Source: JBFGCT01 sp041581055
Lineage (GTDB): Bacteria > Actinomycetota > Acidimicrobiia > Acidimicrobiales > Ilumatobacteraceae
Assembly (NCBI GenBank): GCA_041581055.1
Contig: JBFGCT010000127.1
Span: forward strand, 1-11,723
Reading direction: 5' to 3'
DNA: 11,723 nucleotides
Notes under the pieces: generated by a model
Seen by the model: the letters and a program-made list of their open reading frames with translations, nothing else
Database searches by the model: none
Told to the model about the DNA's origin: nothing
Shown here: positions 1 to 6,006 of the stretch, one piece after another
How the letters are laid out: each line of letters opens with the position of its first letter
How positions within the stretch are numbered: position 1 is the first letter of the stretch
Translations under genes and position numbers: made by a program

Positions 1-7
1 CCGGGCG

Positions 8-84
8 CCGCGGCTCAGGCGGCCGAGGCGAGCGGGCGCGGCCGTGGCGCCCCGCGGCTCAGGCGGCCGTGGCGAGCGGGCGCG
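8..84. repeat. 44-bp tandem duplication at the 3' end of the small minus-strand gene
   Basis: Positions 8-40 and 52-84 are 33-bp copies with one mismatch (a at 25 versus t at 69) and a period of 44 bp. The right copy contains the last codons and TGA stop of the 99-aa gene. The left copy repeats that tail (RPLASAA plus stop instead of RPLATAA plus stop) just beyond it. The period is not a multiple of three, so the left copy is a non-coding remnant in a shifted frame. Confidence 0.85.
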
Positions 85-358
85 CGCCGAGCTGCAGGGC
101 GACGCGGCCGAACGCCCGGATGCGGGCGTTCTCCGGCTCGGCCCGGTCGGCGAGCACGCCGACCAGCACCGGGTTCACGCCCGACGGGCGGGCCCGGTCG
201 ATGATCCGCTCGATGACGTCCTCGTGGCCCGTGAGGCCGGCGCGCTCGACGTCCCACGCCAGGCGGTCGATCTCGGTGTCCTCGATGACGTCCTCGTGGC
301 CCGTGAGGCCGGCGCGCATCTCCGTGCCCTCGATGACGGTGAGCTTGGTGCTGAACAT
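59..358 (-). CDS. Small hypothetical protein (99 aa) with an internal 24-residue duplication
   Basis: I do not recognise a named family. The start is ATG at 358, because GGAAAGG lies 8-10 nt upstream on the minus strand, a good Shine-Dalgarno site; an in-frame upstream extension to 448 has no such signal. The protein is soluble and acidic to mixed, with no signal peptide or membrane segment. Residues 15-26 and 39-50 are the same 12-residue block (RAGLTGHEDVIE), giving a 24-residue period. A C-terminal section around residues 51-92 (ARPSGVNPVLVGVLADRAEP, then RIRAFGRVALQL) looks like a small alpha/beta or helical domain. It is divergent from a LysR regulator across a 135-bp region, the usual arrangement for a LysR target, so LysR control is plausible. 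That is inference; the function is unknown. Confidence 0.7.
   Translation of the reverse strand: MFSTKLTVIEGTEMRAGLTGHEDVIEDTEIDRLAWDVERAGLTGHEDVIERIIDRARPSGVNPVLVGVLADRAEPENARIRAFGRVALQLGARPLATAA
209..317. repeat. 37-bp perfect direct repeats, period 72 bp, inside the 99-aa gene
   Basis: Positions 209-245 and 281-317 are identical over 37 bp. The 72-bp offset is 24 codons, so the duplication keeps the reading frame and doubles the RAGLTGHEDVIE block. Perfect nucleotide identity suggests a recent duplication or strong constraint. Confidence 0.9.
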
Positions 359-421
359 GGCGGTCACTTCCTTTCCCGCGCCGCCGGGTTGTGGGGGTGT
401 CGACGACGCCGTGCACCATCG

Positions 422-450
422 ACGATACGGTCGGGCGAGAACAACCAAAA
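422..450 (-). promoter_or_regulatory. Possible promoter of the 99-aa gene
   Basis: On the minus strand TATCGT (427 to 422) could be a -10 box, with weak T-rich -35 candidates at 443-450 (TTGGTT or TTTTGG). Transcription would begin near 414-415 and give a leader of about 56 nt carrying the GGAAAGG ribosome site. The -35 match is poor, so this is only a candidate. Confidence 0.3.
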
Positions 451-451
451 C

Positions 452-496
452 CGATAGTTATCGATTCTGATCATCAGTTATACTGATGTTCTGATG
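452..496. promoter_or_regulatory. AT-rich palindromic operator and leaderless promoter of the LysR gene
   Basis: This AT-rich island in a GC-rich window holds two inverted repeats: CGATA-GT-TATCG (452-463) and CTGAT-C-ATCAG (467-477). CTGAT also recurs at 483-487 and 491-495, and AGTTAT occurs at 456-461 and again 20 bp later at 476-481. TATACT at 479-484 is a near-consensus -10 box that ends 9 nt before the LysR ATG, predicting a transcript with almost no leader. The repeats overlap this promoter, as expected for LysR autoregulation and divergent control. Which repeat is bound is not known. Confidence 0.6.
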
Positions 497-1420
497 AGTT
501 CCCTGCCCAACCTCGAACTGCGCCATCTGGTGGCGCTCGACGCGGTCGCCACCGAGGGCACGTTCGGGCGCGCCGCCGACCGGCTCGGCTACACCCAGTC
601 GGCGGTCAGCCAGCAGATCGCGGCGCTCGAGCGGGCGGTCCGGGCGCCGGTGTTCGACCGCCCCGGCGGCCCTCGCCCCGTCGAGCTCACGCCGTTCGGA
701 GCGGTGCTCCTCGGCCACGCCCGCGACATCCTCGCCAAGGTCGCGGCGACCGACCGCGACCTCGATCGCTTCCGGGCGGGCGAGACCGGAACGCTCCACG
801 TCGGCACGTTCCAGAGCGCGTCGACGGCGCTCCTGCCGGCGATCGTCGGGCGGCTGCGCGCCGAGCATCCCGACGTCGAGATCGGCCTGGTCGAGAGCGA
901 CCTCGACGACGAGTTGTGGACCCGCCTGGGCGGCGGCGAGCTCGACGTCAGCTTCGTGGTCGGCGACATCCCCGAGGGCTTCGAGGCCCGGTCGCTGCTC
1001 ACCGACCCGTTCGTGCTCATCGCCCGCGCCGGCGAGTTCCCGGACGACGGCGCGCGCACGGTCGCCGAATTCATCGACCGCCCCCTGATCGGTCAGCAGG
1101 ACAACTCCTGCCAGCAGCTCAACGAGGCCGGGCTGCGCGCCGCCGGCGGCGAGCCGCGCTACGTCTTCCGCACGAATGACAACGGCGCGGTCGCGGCCAT
1201 GGTGCGCGCCGGCATGGGCGTGGCGGTGATGCCCATGCTGTGCGTCGACCACAACGACCCCGAGCTCACCGTGCACCCGATCGACCCGCCGATCCCGTCC
1301 CGGATCATCTCGATCGCCTGGCGCGCGACCCGCACGCTGTCGCCGATCGCGTCACGGTTCATCGAGCTCGCCACCGAGGCGGGGGCGGACGTCGCCGAAC
1401 GCATCACGCGCGCCCCCTGA
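494..1420 (+). CDS. LysR-family transcriptional regulator
   Basis: The 308-aa protein has the usual length and layout of a LysR regulator. Residues 7-66 are the winged helix-turn-helix (LRHLVALDAVATEGTFGRAA, then TQSAVSQQIAALE), followed by a linker helix. Residues about 98-290 form the periplasmic-binding-like effector domain (TLHVGTFQSAS..LLPAIVGRLR, then the VRAGMGVAVMP segment at 237-247). It acts in the cytoplasm as a DNA-binding regulator responding to a small ligand that cannot be deduced. There is no Shine-Dalgarno site; the ATG lies 9 nt after a TATACT box, so leaderless translation is likely. It is divergent from the 99-aa gene and convergent with an acyl-CoA synthetase, with 11 bp between the stop codons. 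Its own promoter overlaps palindromes, pointing to autoregulation. The family call is secure; targets and inducer are unknown. Confidence 0.93.
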   Translation: MSSLPNLELRHLVALDAVATEGTFGRAADRLGYTQSAVSQQIAALERAVRAPVFDRPGGPRPVELTPFGAVLLGHARDILAKVAATDRDLDRFRAGETGTLHVGTFQSASTALLPAIVGRLRAEHPDVEIGLVESDLDDELWTRLGGGELDVSFVVGDIPEGFEARSLLTDPFVLIARAGEFPDDGARTVAEFIDRPLIGQQDNSCQQLNEAGLRAAGGEPRYVFRTNDNGAVAAMVRAGMGVAVMPMLCVDHNDPELTVHPIDPPIPSRIISIAWRATRTLSPIASRFIELATEAGADVAERITRAP

Positions 1421-1435
1421 CCCCGTCGCCGTCAG
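1417..1435. terminator. Stop-codon inverted repeat between convergent genes (weak bidirectional terminator candidate)
   Basis: CTGAC (1417-1421) and GTCAG (1431-1435) can pair around a 9-nt loop, and they contain the two facing TGA stop codons. The stem is only 5 bp and has no T-tract, so termination function is uncertain. Confidence 0.3.
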
Positions 1436-3030
1436 CCGACGCGCCGCTCCCTGCCCTCCCAGAACGGCTCCCGCAGATCCTTCTTGAGGATCTTGCCACT
1501 CGGGTTGCGCGGCAGCGCCTCGACCCAGTCGACGCTGGTCGGGCACTTGAACGTCGCCAAGCGCTCCTTGGCGTAGGCGATGAGCTCGGCCTCGGTCACC
1601 TCGACCCCTGCGGCCGGCACGACCATCGCCTTGGCCGTCTCGCCCCACTTGTCGTGCGGCACGCCGATCACCGCCACGTCGGCGACGCCCGGGTGCGCCA
1701 TCAGCACGTTCTCGACCTCGGCGGGGTACACGTTCTCGCCGCCGGACACGATCATGTCCTTGACCCTGTCGTGGATGTAGAGGTAGCCGTCGGCGTCGAG
1801 GTAGCCGGCGTCGCCCGACTTGAACCAGCCGTCGTGGGTGAGCGCCTTGGCGGTCTCCTCCGGGTTGTTCCAGTAGCCGAGCATGTTCTGCTGCGACCGG
1901 ATCCAGATCTCGCCCACCTCGCCGACCGCGCACTCGCTCTCGCCGTCGTCGCCGACGATCCGCAACTCGACGCCGGGGCCGGCGACCCCACACGACCGGA
2001 GGCGATGCTTGTTCGGCCCGTCGGGGTCATGATCCTCGGGCGGCAGGTTGACGACGACACCGGTCGTCTCGGTCAACCCGTAGGCCTGCCAGAACTTGCA
2101 CGGCTCGAACATCTTCACGCACTTCGCCAGCACGTCTTCGCTGATCGGCGACGCGCCGTAGACGAACACCTTCAGATTGGAGTAGTCGGCCTCCTCGGCG
2201 CCGGGCACCATCAACATGAACTGGAGCACTGCCGGAACGAGAAAGGCGTGGGTGACCTTGCGGTCGACGAGCGTCGTGATGAGCTTCGCCGGGTCGAGCT
2301 CGCGGAAGATGACCGACGTGCAGCCCTCGTACATCCCGGCGACCGCCCAGCCCCCGCCGCCGATGTGGAACAGCGGCATCGCGATCAGATTGACCGTGTC
2401 GGGCGTCAACTCCCAGATCTCCTTGGCCGCCGGAAGCAACGAGAAGAAGTTGGAGTTGGTCAGCATCACACCCTTCGGGCGGCCGGTCGTGCCCGACGAG
2501 TAGAGCTGGAACGCGACGTCGTCCAACTCGGACTGGTGGCCCGGATCGTCCGCCGGGTACCGGGCGACCCAGTCCTCGTATCCCTCGTGGTTCGGGTGGC
2601 CGCCGATGACGACGATCTTGGTCACCGTCGTGAGCGATTCGACGATCGCGTCGAGGATCGGCACGAAATCGCCGCCGACGACCAGCACCTTCGCCTCGGC
2701 GTCGTTGACGATGAACTCGACCTCGGGCGCGGCGAGCCTCCAGTTGACATCGACACAGACCGCGTTGAGCAGCCCGGCGCCGAAGAAGACCTCGAAGTGC
2801 TCGAAGCCGTTCTTGTCGAGGAAGGCGACCCGGTCCTGGACGCCGACGCCGGCCTCCGCCATCGCCTGGGCGACCCGCGACGAACGCTCATAGAGCTCAG
2901 CCCACGTCATCGCGCGGTCGTCCTGGATCAGCGCTGTGCGCTCGGCGCGTCGCACTCCGTGGGTCCGTGGGATGTCGGCGACGCTGGTGATCGCCGTGTG
3001 CTCGGCGGTGTTGGAGTCGGGGCTCGTCAT
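1432..3030 (-). CDS. AMP-forming fatty-acyl-CoA synthetase (FadD-like)
   Basis: This 532-aa ANL-superfamily adenylating enzyme is predicted to activate a carboxylic acid with ATP and join it to CoA through an acyl-AMP intermediate. Visible motifs are the P-loop YSSGTTGRPKG (177-187), the YGLTETTG motif (317-324), the GWFKSGD aspartate motif (401-407), the hinge region DRVKDMIVSGGENVYP (421-436), and the C-terminal PRNPSGKILKKDLR with the likely catalytic lysine K513. All core motifs are intact. The start is ATG at 3030; an in-frame GTG at 3048 is possible, and longer extensions would overlap the divergent gene and lack homologous character. TAACGT (3043-3038, minus) lies 7 nt before the ATG, suggesting a leaderless transcript. 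The sequence resembles medium/long-chain or mycobacterial FadD-type ligases, but the substrate (fatty acid, steroid side chain or aromatic acid) cannot be read from it. There is no operon partner. Confidence 0.92.
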   Translation of the reverse strand: MTSPDSNTAEHTAITSVADIPRTHGVRRAERTALIQDDRAMTWAELYERSSRVAQAMAEAGVGVQDRVAFLDKNGFEHFEVFFGAGLLNAVCVDVNWRLAAPEVEFIVNDAEAKVLVVGGDFVPILDAIVESLTTVTKIVVIGGHPNHEGYEDWVARYPADDPGHQSELDDVAFQLYSSGTTGRPKGVMLTNSNFFSLLPAAKEIWELTPDTVNLIAMPLFHIGGGGWAVAGMYEGCTSVIFRELDPAKLITTLVDRKVTHAFLVPAVLQFMLMVPGAEEADYSNLKVFVYGASPISEDVLAKCVKMFEPCKFWQAYGLTETTGVVVNLPPEDHDPDGPNKHRLRSCGVAGPGVELRIVGDDGESECAVGEVGEIWIRSQQNMLGYWNNPEETAKALTHDGWFKSGDAGYLDADGYLYIHDRVKDMIVSGGENVYPAEVENVLMAHPGVADVAVIGVPHDKWGETAKAMVVPAAGVEVTEAELIAYAKERLATFKCPTSVDWVEALPRNPSGKILKKDLREPFWEGRERRVG

Positions 3031-3037
3031 CCCCGCG

Positions 3038-3043
3038 ACGTTA
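3038..3043 (-). promoter_or_regulatory. -10 box of the acyl-CoA synthetase gene
   Basis: TAACGT on the minus strand fits the actinobacterial TAnnnT pattern and ends 7 nt before the ATG at 3030, placing the transcript start at or next to the start codon. No convincing -35 box was seen. Confidence 0.45.
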
Positions 3044-3106
3044 GTCACGGCGATGGCGGGGCGCGAACGGTCCCGGGGTATCCCCGGCTGGGGCGGCGTC
3101 GACCCG

Positions 3107-3112
3107 TACTGT
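3107..3112 (+). promoter_or_regulatory. -10 box of the coiled-coil membrane protein gene
   Basis: TACTGT ends 7 nt before the GTG start at 3120, so the mRNA probably begins at the start codon. It shares the 89-bp divergent intergenic region with the synthetase promoter. Confidence 0.45.
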
Positions 3113-3119
3113 TTACGTC

Positions 3120-3980
3120 GTGACCGATCTACTCGATCCGCCCACCACCTTGGCGGAGTCGACCAGCGCACGGCGCGCCGGCCCGCCGACCGACCCGCCG
3201 CGCAGCCTGCCGAGCCCGCGCCCGGCCCCGTGGCTGAGTGACCTCCCCGCGCCCGCCAAGGGCGACCTGCCCGCCCCGACGCCGCCGGATCCGTCGCCAC
3301 GAGCGACGCGGCGCAAGCGCAGCCCCGGGTCGAGCCGGAACGCGCTCCTCGCCGTCGAGTTGCTGGCGGTCGCGGCGGTCGTCGCCGCCGCGGTGATCGC
3401 GAGGTTCTGGTCGAGCGCGCTCGGCCAGCGGAACGACGCGATCGCCGCCCGCGACATCGCGGTGGCCGAGCGCGACGAGGCGATCCGCATCGCCGCCCAG
3501 GCGGTCGCCGACCAGGAGGTGACCACCGCCAACCTCGAGATGGCGACGGCGGAGATCGAGCGGCTGCAGGGCGAGATCAACACGCAGGCCGCCGACCTCG
3601 AAGCGCTCGACGCCCAACTCGGCGAGCTGACGACCCAGGTGAGCGACCTGACGAGCGCGAACGCCGAGCTGACCACGAGGGTCGCGGAACTGAGCGCCCA
3701 ACTGGCGACCACCGGCGGCGTCGCCGCCGATCTCGCCGGCGAGCACCCCGAGTTCAACCGCTACGTCGGCGAGTTGTTGACCGCCATCTCCGGGCCGAGC
3801 CCGCTGACCGCCGAGCAGCAGCGGTGCATCGGCGCCGCGGCGATCGCGGCGATCGGCCTCGACGGCCTCACGACCACGGCGATCGCGCCGGCCACTTCGG
3901 AGGCCGCGTTCGCACTCGCGGTCACCACCGGCAACGCCGCCGACTCCTGCGGCATCGACCGGGCCCTGATCTTCGGCTGA
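3120..3980 (+). CDS. Single-pass membrane protein with proline-rich N-terminal tail and long coiled coil
   Basis: I do not recognise a characterised family for this 286-aa protein. Residues 1-72 are proline-rich and basic near the end (RATRRKR at 61-67), consistent with a disordered cytoplasmic tail and the positive-inside rule. Residues about 73-96 are one hydrophobic helix. Residues about 101-197 are a heptad-like, Ala/Glu/Leu-rich coiled coil (AVAERDEAIRIAAQA, IERLQGEINTQAADLEALDA, LTTRVAELSAQL). Residues about 205-286 form a small C-terminal domain with two cysteines (C236 and C277) that could form a disulfide outside the membrane. The inferred topology is N-in/C-out. The start is GTG at 3120, with a -10 box 7 nt upstream and no ribosome site. 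The layout resembles cell-envelope or division-associated scaffolds, but no function is claimed. It converges on a nitroreductase gene. Confidence 0.8.
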   Translation: MTDLLDPPTTLAESTSARRAGPPTDPPRSLPSPRPAPWLSDLPAPAKGDLPAPTPPDPSPRATRRKRSPGSSRNALLAVELLAVAAVVAAAVIARFWSSALGQRNDAIAARDIAVAERDEAIRIAAQAVADQEVTTANLEMATAEIERLQGEINTQAADLEALDAQLGELTTQVSDLTSANAELTTRVAELSAQLATTGGVAADLAGEHPEFNRYVGELLTAISGPSPLTAEQQRCIGAAAIAAIGLDGLTTTAIAPATSEAAFALAVTTGNAADSCGIDRALIFG

Positions 3981-4005
3981 CGGCGCCGGCCGCCGTCGGC
4001 CGTCA
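3978..4005. terminator. Stop-codon inverted repeat between the coiled-coil and nitroreductase genes
   Basis: TGACGGC (3978-3984) and GCCGTCA (3999-4005) form a 7-bp stem that contains both facing TGA stop codons. A competing inner hairpin, ACGGCG-CCGGC-CGCCGT, lies at 3980-3996. There is no T-tract, so it may be a factor-assisted bidirectional terminator. Confidence 0.4.
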
Positions 4006-4674
4006 CACGTCGCGCCGGCGGTTTCCGTACGCGTTCCAGTGGGTGACCGCGCCCGCCGGCTTGCGCGGGGCGATGCCGAACCTCCCCGCCGGCCGGCCCA
4101 TCGGAACGCACGCCGCGATCTCGAACCGCGGTGAGCCGTCGTCGTCGGCCGGCACGGCGAGCGCGGCGAGCACCTCGGCGGAGCGGATCCGGATCACGGT
4201 CGTCAGCGCGGTCCCGATCCCGAGCGCCCGGGCCGCGACGCAGAAGTTCTGGACCGCCGGGTAGACGCTGGCGTCGAGGCGGCCGATGTCCATCTCGCCC
4301 TCGTCGTCGGCCGGGGCCCACGGGATGATCGGCTGGAGGAAGAACACGATCGCCGGCGCGTCCTGCACGTGATCGGCGAGATGGCGGCTGGCGGCGCGGG
4401 TCTTGCGCCACGACTCGGCGGCGGCCTCGTCCCGGAACGCCGACGCGTCGGGCAGCGAGCGCTCGTAGCGGTCGAACGAGGCCCGGTACCAACGCGCGAC
4501 CTCGACCTTACGTTCAGGGTCGGTGACCACGACGTACTGCTGCGGCTGCACGTTGCCGCCGCTCGGCGCCTGCTGCGCGGCGCGCAGGCAGACGGCGATC
4601 TCCTCGTCGGTGACCGGCTCGTCGGAGTACCGGCGAATCGCCCGGGTGGTCATGATCGCGTCGATCGCCTCCAT
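4003..4674 (-). CDS. Nitroreductase-family FMN oxidoreductase
   Basis: This 223-aa protein has the normal size and order of a nitroreductase. An N-terminal arginine cluster TTRAIRRYSDEPVT (9-22) should contact FMN phosphate. The flavin/substrate loop APSGGNVQPQQ is at 36-46, the helix VQNFCVAARALGIGTAL at 141-157, and a C-terminal PMGRPAGRFGIAPRKP segment at 191-206. Family members transfer hydride from NAD(P)H through FMN to nitro compounds, quinones or other acceptors; some serve in cofactor or natural-product redox steps. The substrate cannot be deduced. ATG at 4674 is chosen because TACGGT (4688-4683) lies 8 nt upstream, suggesting a leaderless start. A GTG at 4695 would add seven residues, but its ribosome-like GGGAG directly abuts it. 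The gene is cytoplasmic, monocistronic, and divergent from the DUF1800-DUF1501 operon. Confidence 0.9.
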   Translation of the reverse strand: MEAIDAIMTTRAIRRYSDEPVTDEEIAVCLRAAQQAPSGGNVQPQQYVVVTDPERKVEVARWYRASFDRYERSLPDASAFRDEAAAESWRKTRAASRHLADHVQDAPAIVFFLQPIIPWAPADDEGEMDIGRLDASVYPAVQNFCVAARALGIGTALTTVIRIRSAEVLAALAVPADDDGSPRFEIAACVPMGRPAGRFGIAPRKPAGAVTHWNAYGNRRRDV

Positions 4675-4682
4675 CTTGAGGA

Positions 4683-4688
4683 ACCGTA
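4683..4688 (-). promoter_or_regulatory. -10 box of the nitroreductase gene
   Basis: TACGGT on the minus strand fits TAnnnT and ends 8 nt before the ATG at 4674. This supports that start and a leaderless transcript. Confidence 0.4.
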
Positions 4689-4749
4689 GCCACACCTCCC
4701 ACGCAGCCCACGACCCGCTCTCGCCCGGGTCTTACCTCCGGGGCGCAAC

Positions 4750-6006
4750 ATGGCCGCCATGGACGACCGACAGGCAGTGGGCTGGCTGCACCGACGAGCG
4801 GGATTCGGGCTGCACCCCGACGCGCTCGAGGCGGCGATCGACCGCGGGCCCGACGTCGAGCTCGACCGGCTCCTCCGCCCCGACGACCACGGTCTCCCGG
4901 AGGCGGAGGACCCGTGGGCCGGGCTGGCCCTCGACCCGGAGGACAACGGGCGCCAGGAGGCGGTCGTCGGCTGGTTGCGCCAGCTGCTCGTCACCGAGCG
5001 GCCGTTCGAGGACCGGCGGACGTGGATGCTCCACGGCTGGCTGGTCAGCTCGATGGGCAAGGTCAACGACCCGGGCGTCATGGTCGAGCAGATCCGCCTG
5101 TTCGAGGCGGCCGGAGGCGGAAGCTTCCCCACCCTGCTCAAGGCGCTGACGACCAATCGGGCGATGCTGATCTACCTCGACGGGCGCACGTCGACCGCCG
5201 CCGCCCCGAACGAGAACTACGGCCGCGAGCTGTTGGAGCTGTTCGCCCTCGGCGTCGGCAACTACACCGAGGACGACGTGCAGGCCGCGGCGCGGGCCCT
5301 GACCGGCTGGGTCGTCGCCCGACGGTTCGACACCTCGCGGTTCGTGCCGGCGCGCCACGACGACACGCCGCAGACCGTGGTCGGCGTGAGCGGTGTGAAC
5401 GACGTCGACTCGGTCATCGAGGCGGTCGTCGCCCACCCCGAACACCCGCGCTTCGTCGCCCGCCGGATCGTGCGGGAGTACCTCGGCGACCCCGGCGAGC
5501 TCGGTGGCGTGGTCGACGAGCTCGCCGGCGTGTACGACGCCGCCGACCGCGAGCTGGACCCGGTGATCGAGCACGCGCTCCGGCTGGGGCTCGGCGGCGC
5601 CTCGACGCCGCGAGTGCTCGCCCCGATCCCCTGGCTGGCGATCGCCGTCAGGGCGACCGGCGTCCGCCTCGAGCAGATCTTCCGGGCGGGGCGCGAGCGG
5701 ATGCGGGAGATGGGCCAGATCCCACTCGTGCCGCCCAGCGTGGCCGGTTGGCCGACCGGTGAGGAGTGGTTCACGTCGAGCTCGATCATCGCCCGCACCA
5801 ACCTCGCGGCGGCGGTCGCCGCGGCGACGGACCGCGGCGAGCCGGTGCGCGTCGCGCTCGACGACGACGACCTCGACCTGGTCGCCGCCCGCCTCGGCCT
5901 CGCCGCGCCCTTCTCGGCGGCGACGTCCGCCGCGATCCGCCGAGAGACCGACCCCGACGTGCGACTGACCCTCGCCCTCGTGAGCCCGGAGAACCTGCTG
6001 TCATGA
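4750..6006 (+). CDS. DUF1800 family protein
   Basis: This 418-aa protein is recognised as DUF1800 by several blocks: the N-terminal WLHRRAGFGLHP (12-23), the signature NENYGRELLELFALGVGNYT then ALTGW (154-187), IPLVPPSVAGWPTGEEWF (324-341), and the C-terminal LALVSPENLL (408-417). The biochemical role of DUF1800 is not established. The family is almost always encoded directly before a DUF1501 gene, as here, where the stop codon overlaps the next ATG (ATGA at 6003-6006) and implies translational coupling. No signal peptide is visible. The region WMLHGWLVSSMGKV (92-105) corresponds to the usual family block with a WHNHF-like motif but lacks that pattern, so this copy may be divergent at a conserved site. 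The start could be ATG 4750 or ATG 4759; neither has a clear ribosome site or a -10 box of the type seen at neighbouring genes. Confidence 0.88.
   Translation: MAAMDDRQAVGWLHRRAGFGLHPDALEAAIDRGPDVELDRLLRPDDHGLPEAEDPWAGLALDPEDNGRQEAVVGWLRQLLVTERPFEDRRTWMLHGWLVSSMGKVNDPGVMVEQIRLFEAAGGGSFPTLLKALTTNRAMLIYLDGRTSTAAAPNENYGRELLELFALGVGNYTEDDVQAAARALTGWVVARRFDTSRFVPARHDDTPQTVVGVSGVNDVDSVIEAVVAHPEHPRFVARRIVREYLGDPGELGGVVDELAGVYDAADRELDPVIEHALRLGLGGASTPRVLAPIPWLAIAVRATGVRLEQIFRAGRERMREMGQIPLVPPSVAGWPTGEEWFTSSSIIARTNLAAAVAAATDRGEPVRVALDDDDLDLVAARLGLAAPFSAATSAAIRRETDPDVRLTLALVSPENLLS

Noticed and set aside
15..419. Alternative minus-strand frame over the 99-aa gene
   Set aside because: Its product is dominated by Arg/Pro/His/Gly and has no ribosome site. 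Its matching end (RPLASAA) comes only from the 44-bp duplication.
1240..3123. Long plus-strand open frame opposite the acyl-CoA synthetase
   Set aside because: It has no domain or ribosome site and overlaps the end of the LysR gene. It is explained by high GC and by the synthetase on the other strand, which has every expected motif.
4675..4695. GTG start at 4695 for the nitroreductase
   Set aside because: The GGGAG sequence lies directly against the GTG with no spacing, and the family normally begins close to the RAIRRY segment. A -10 box is correctly placed for ATG 4674.
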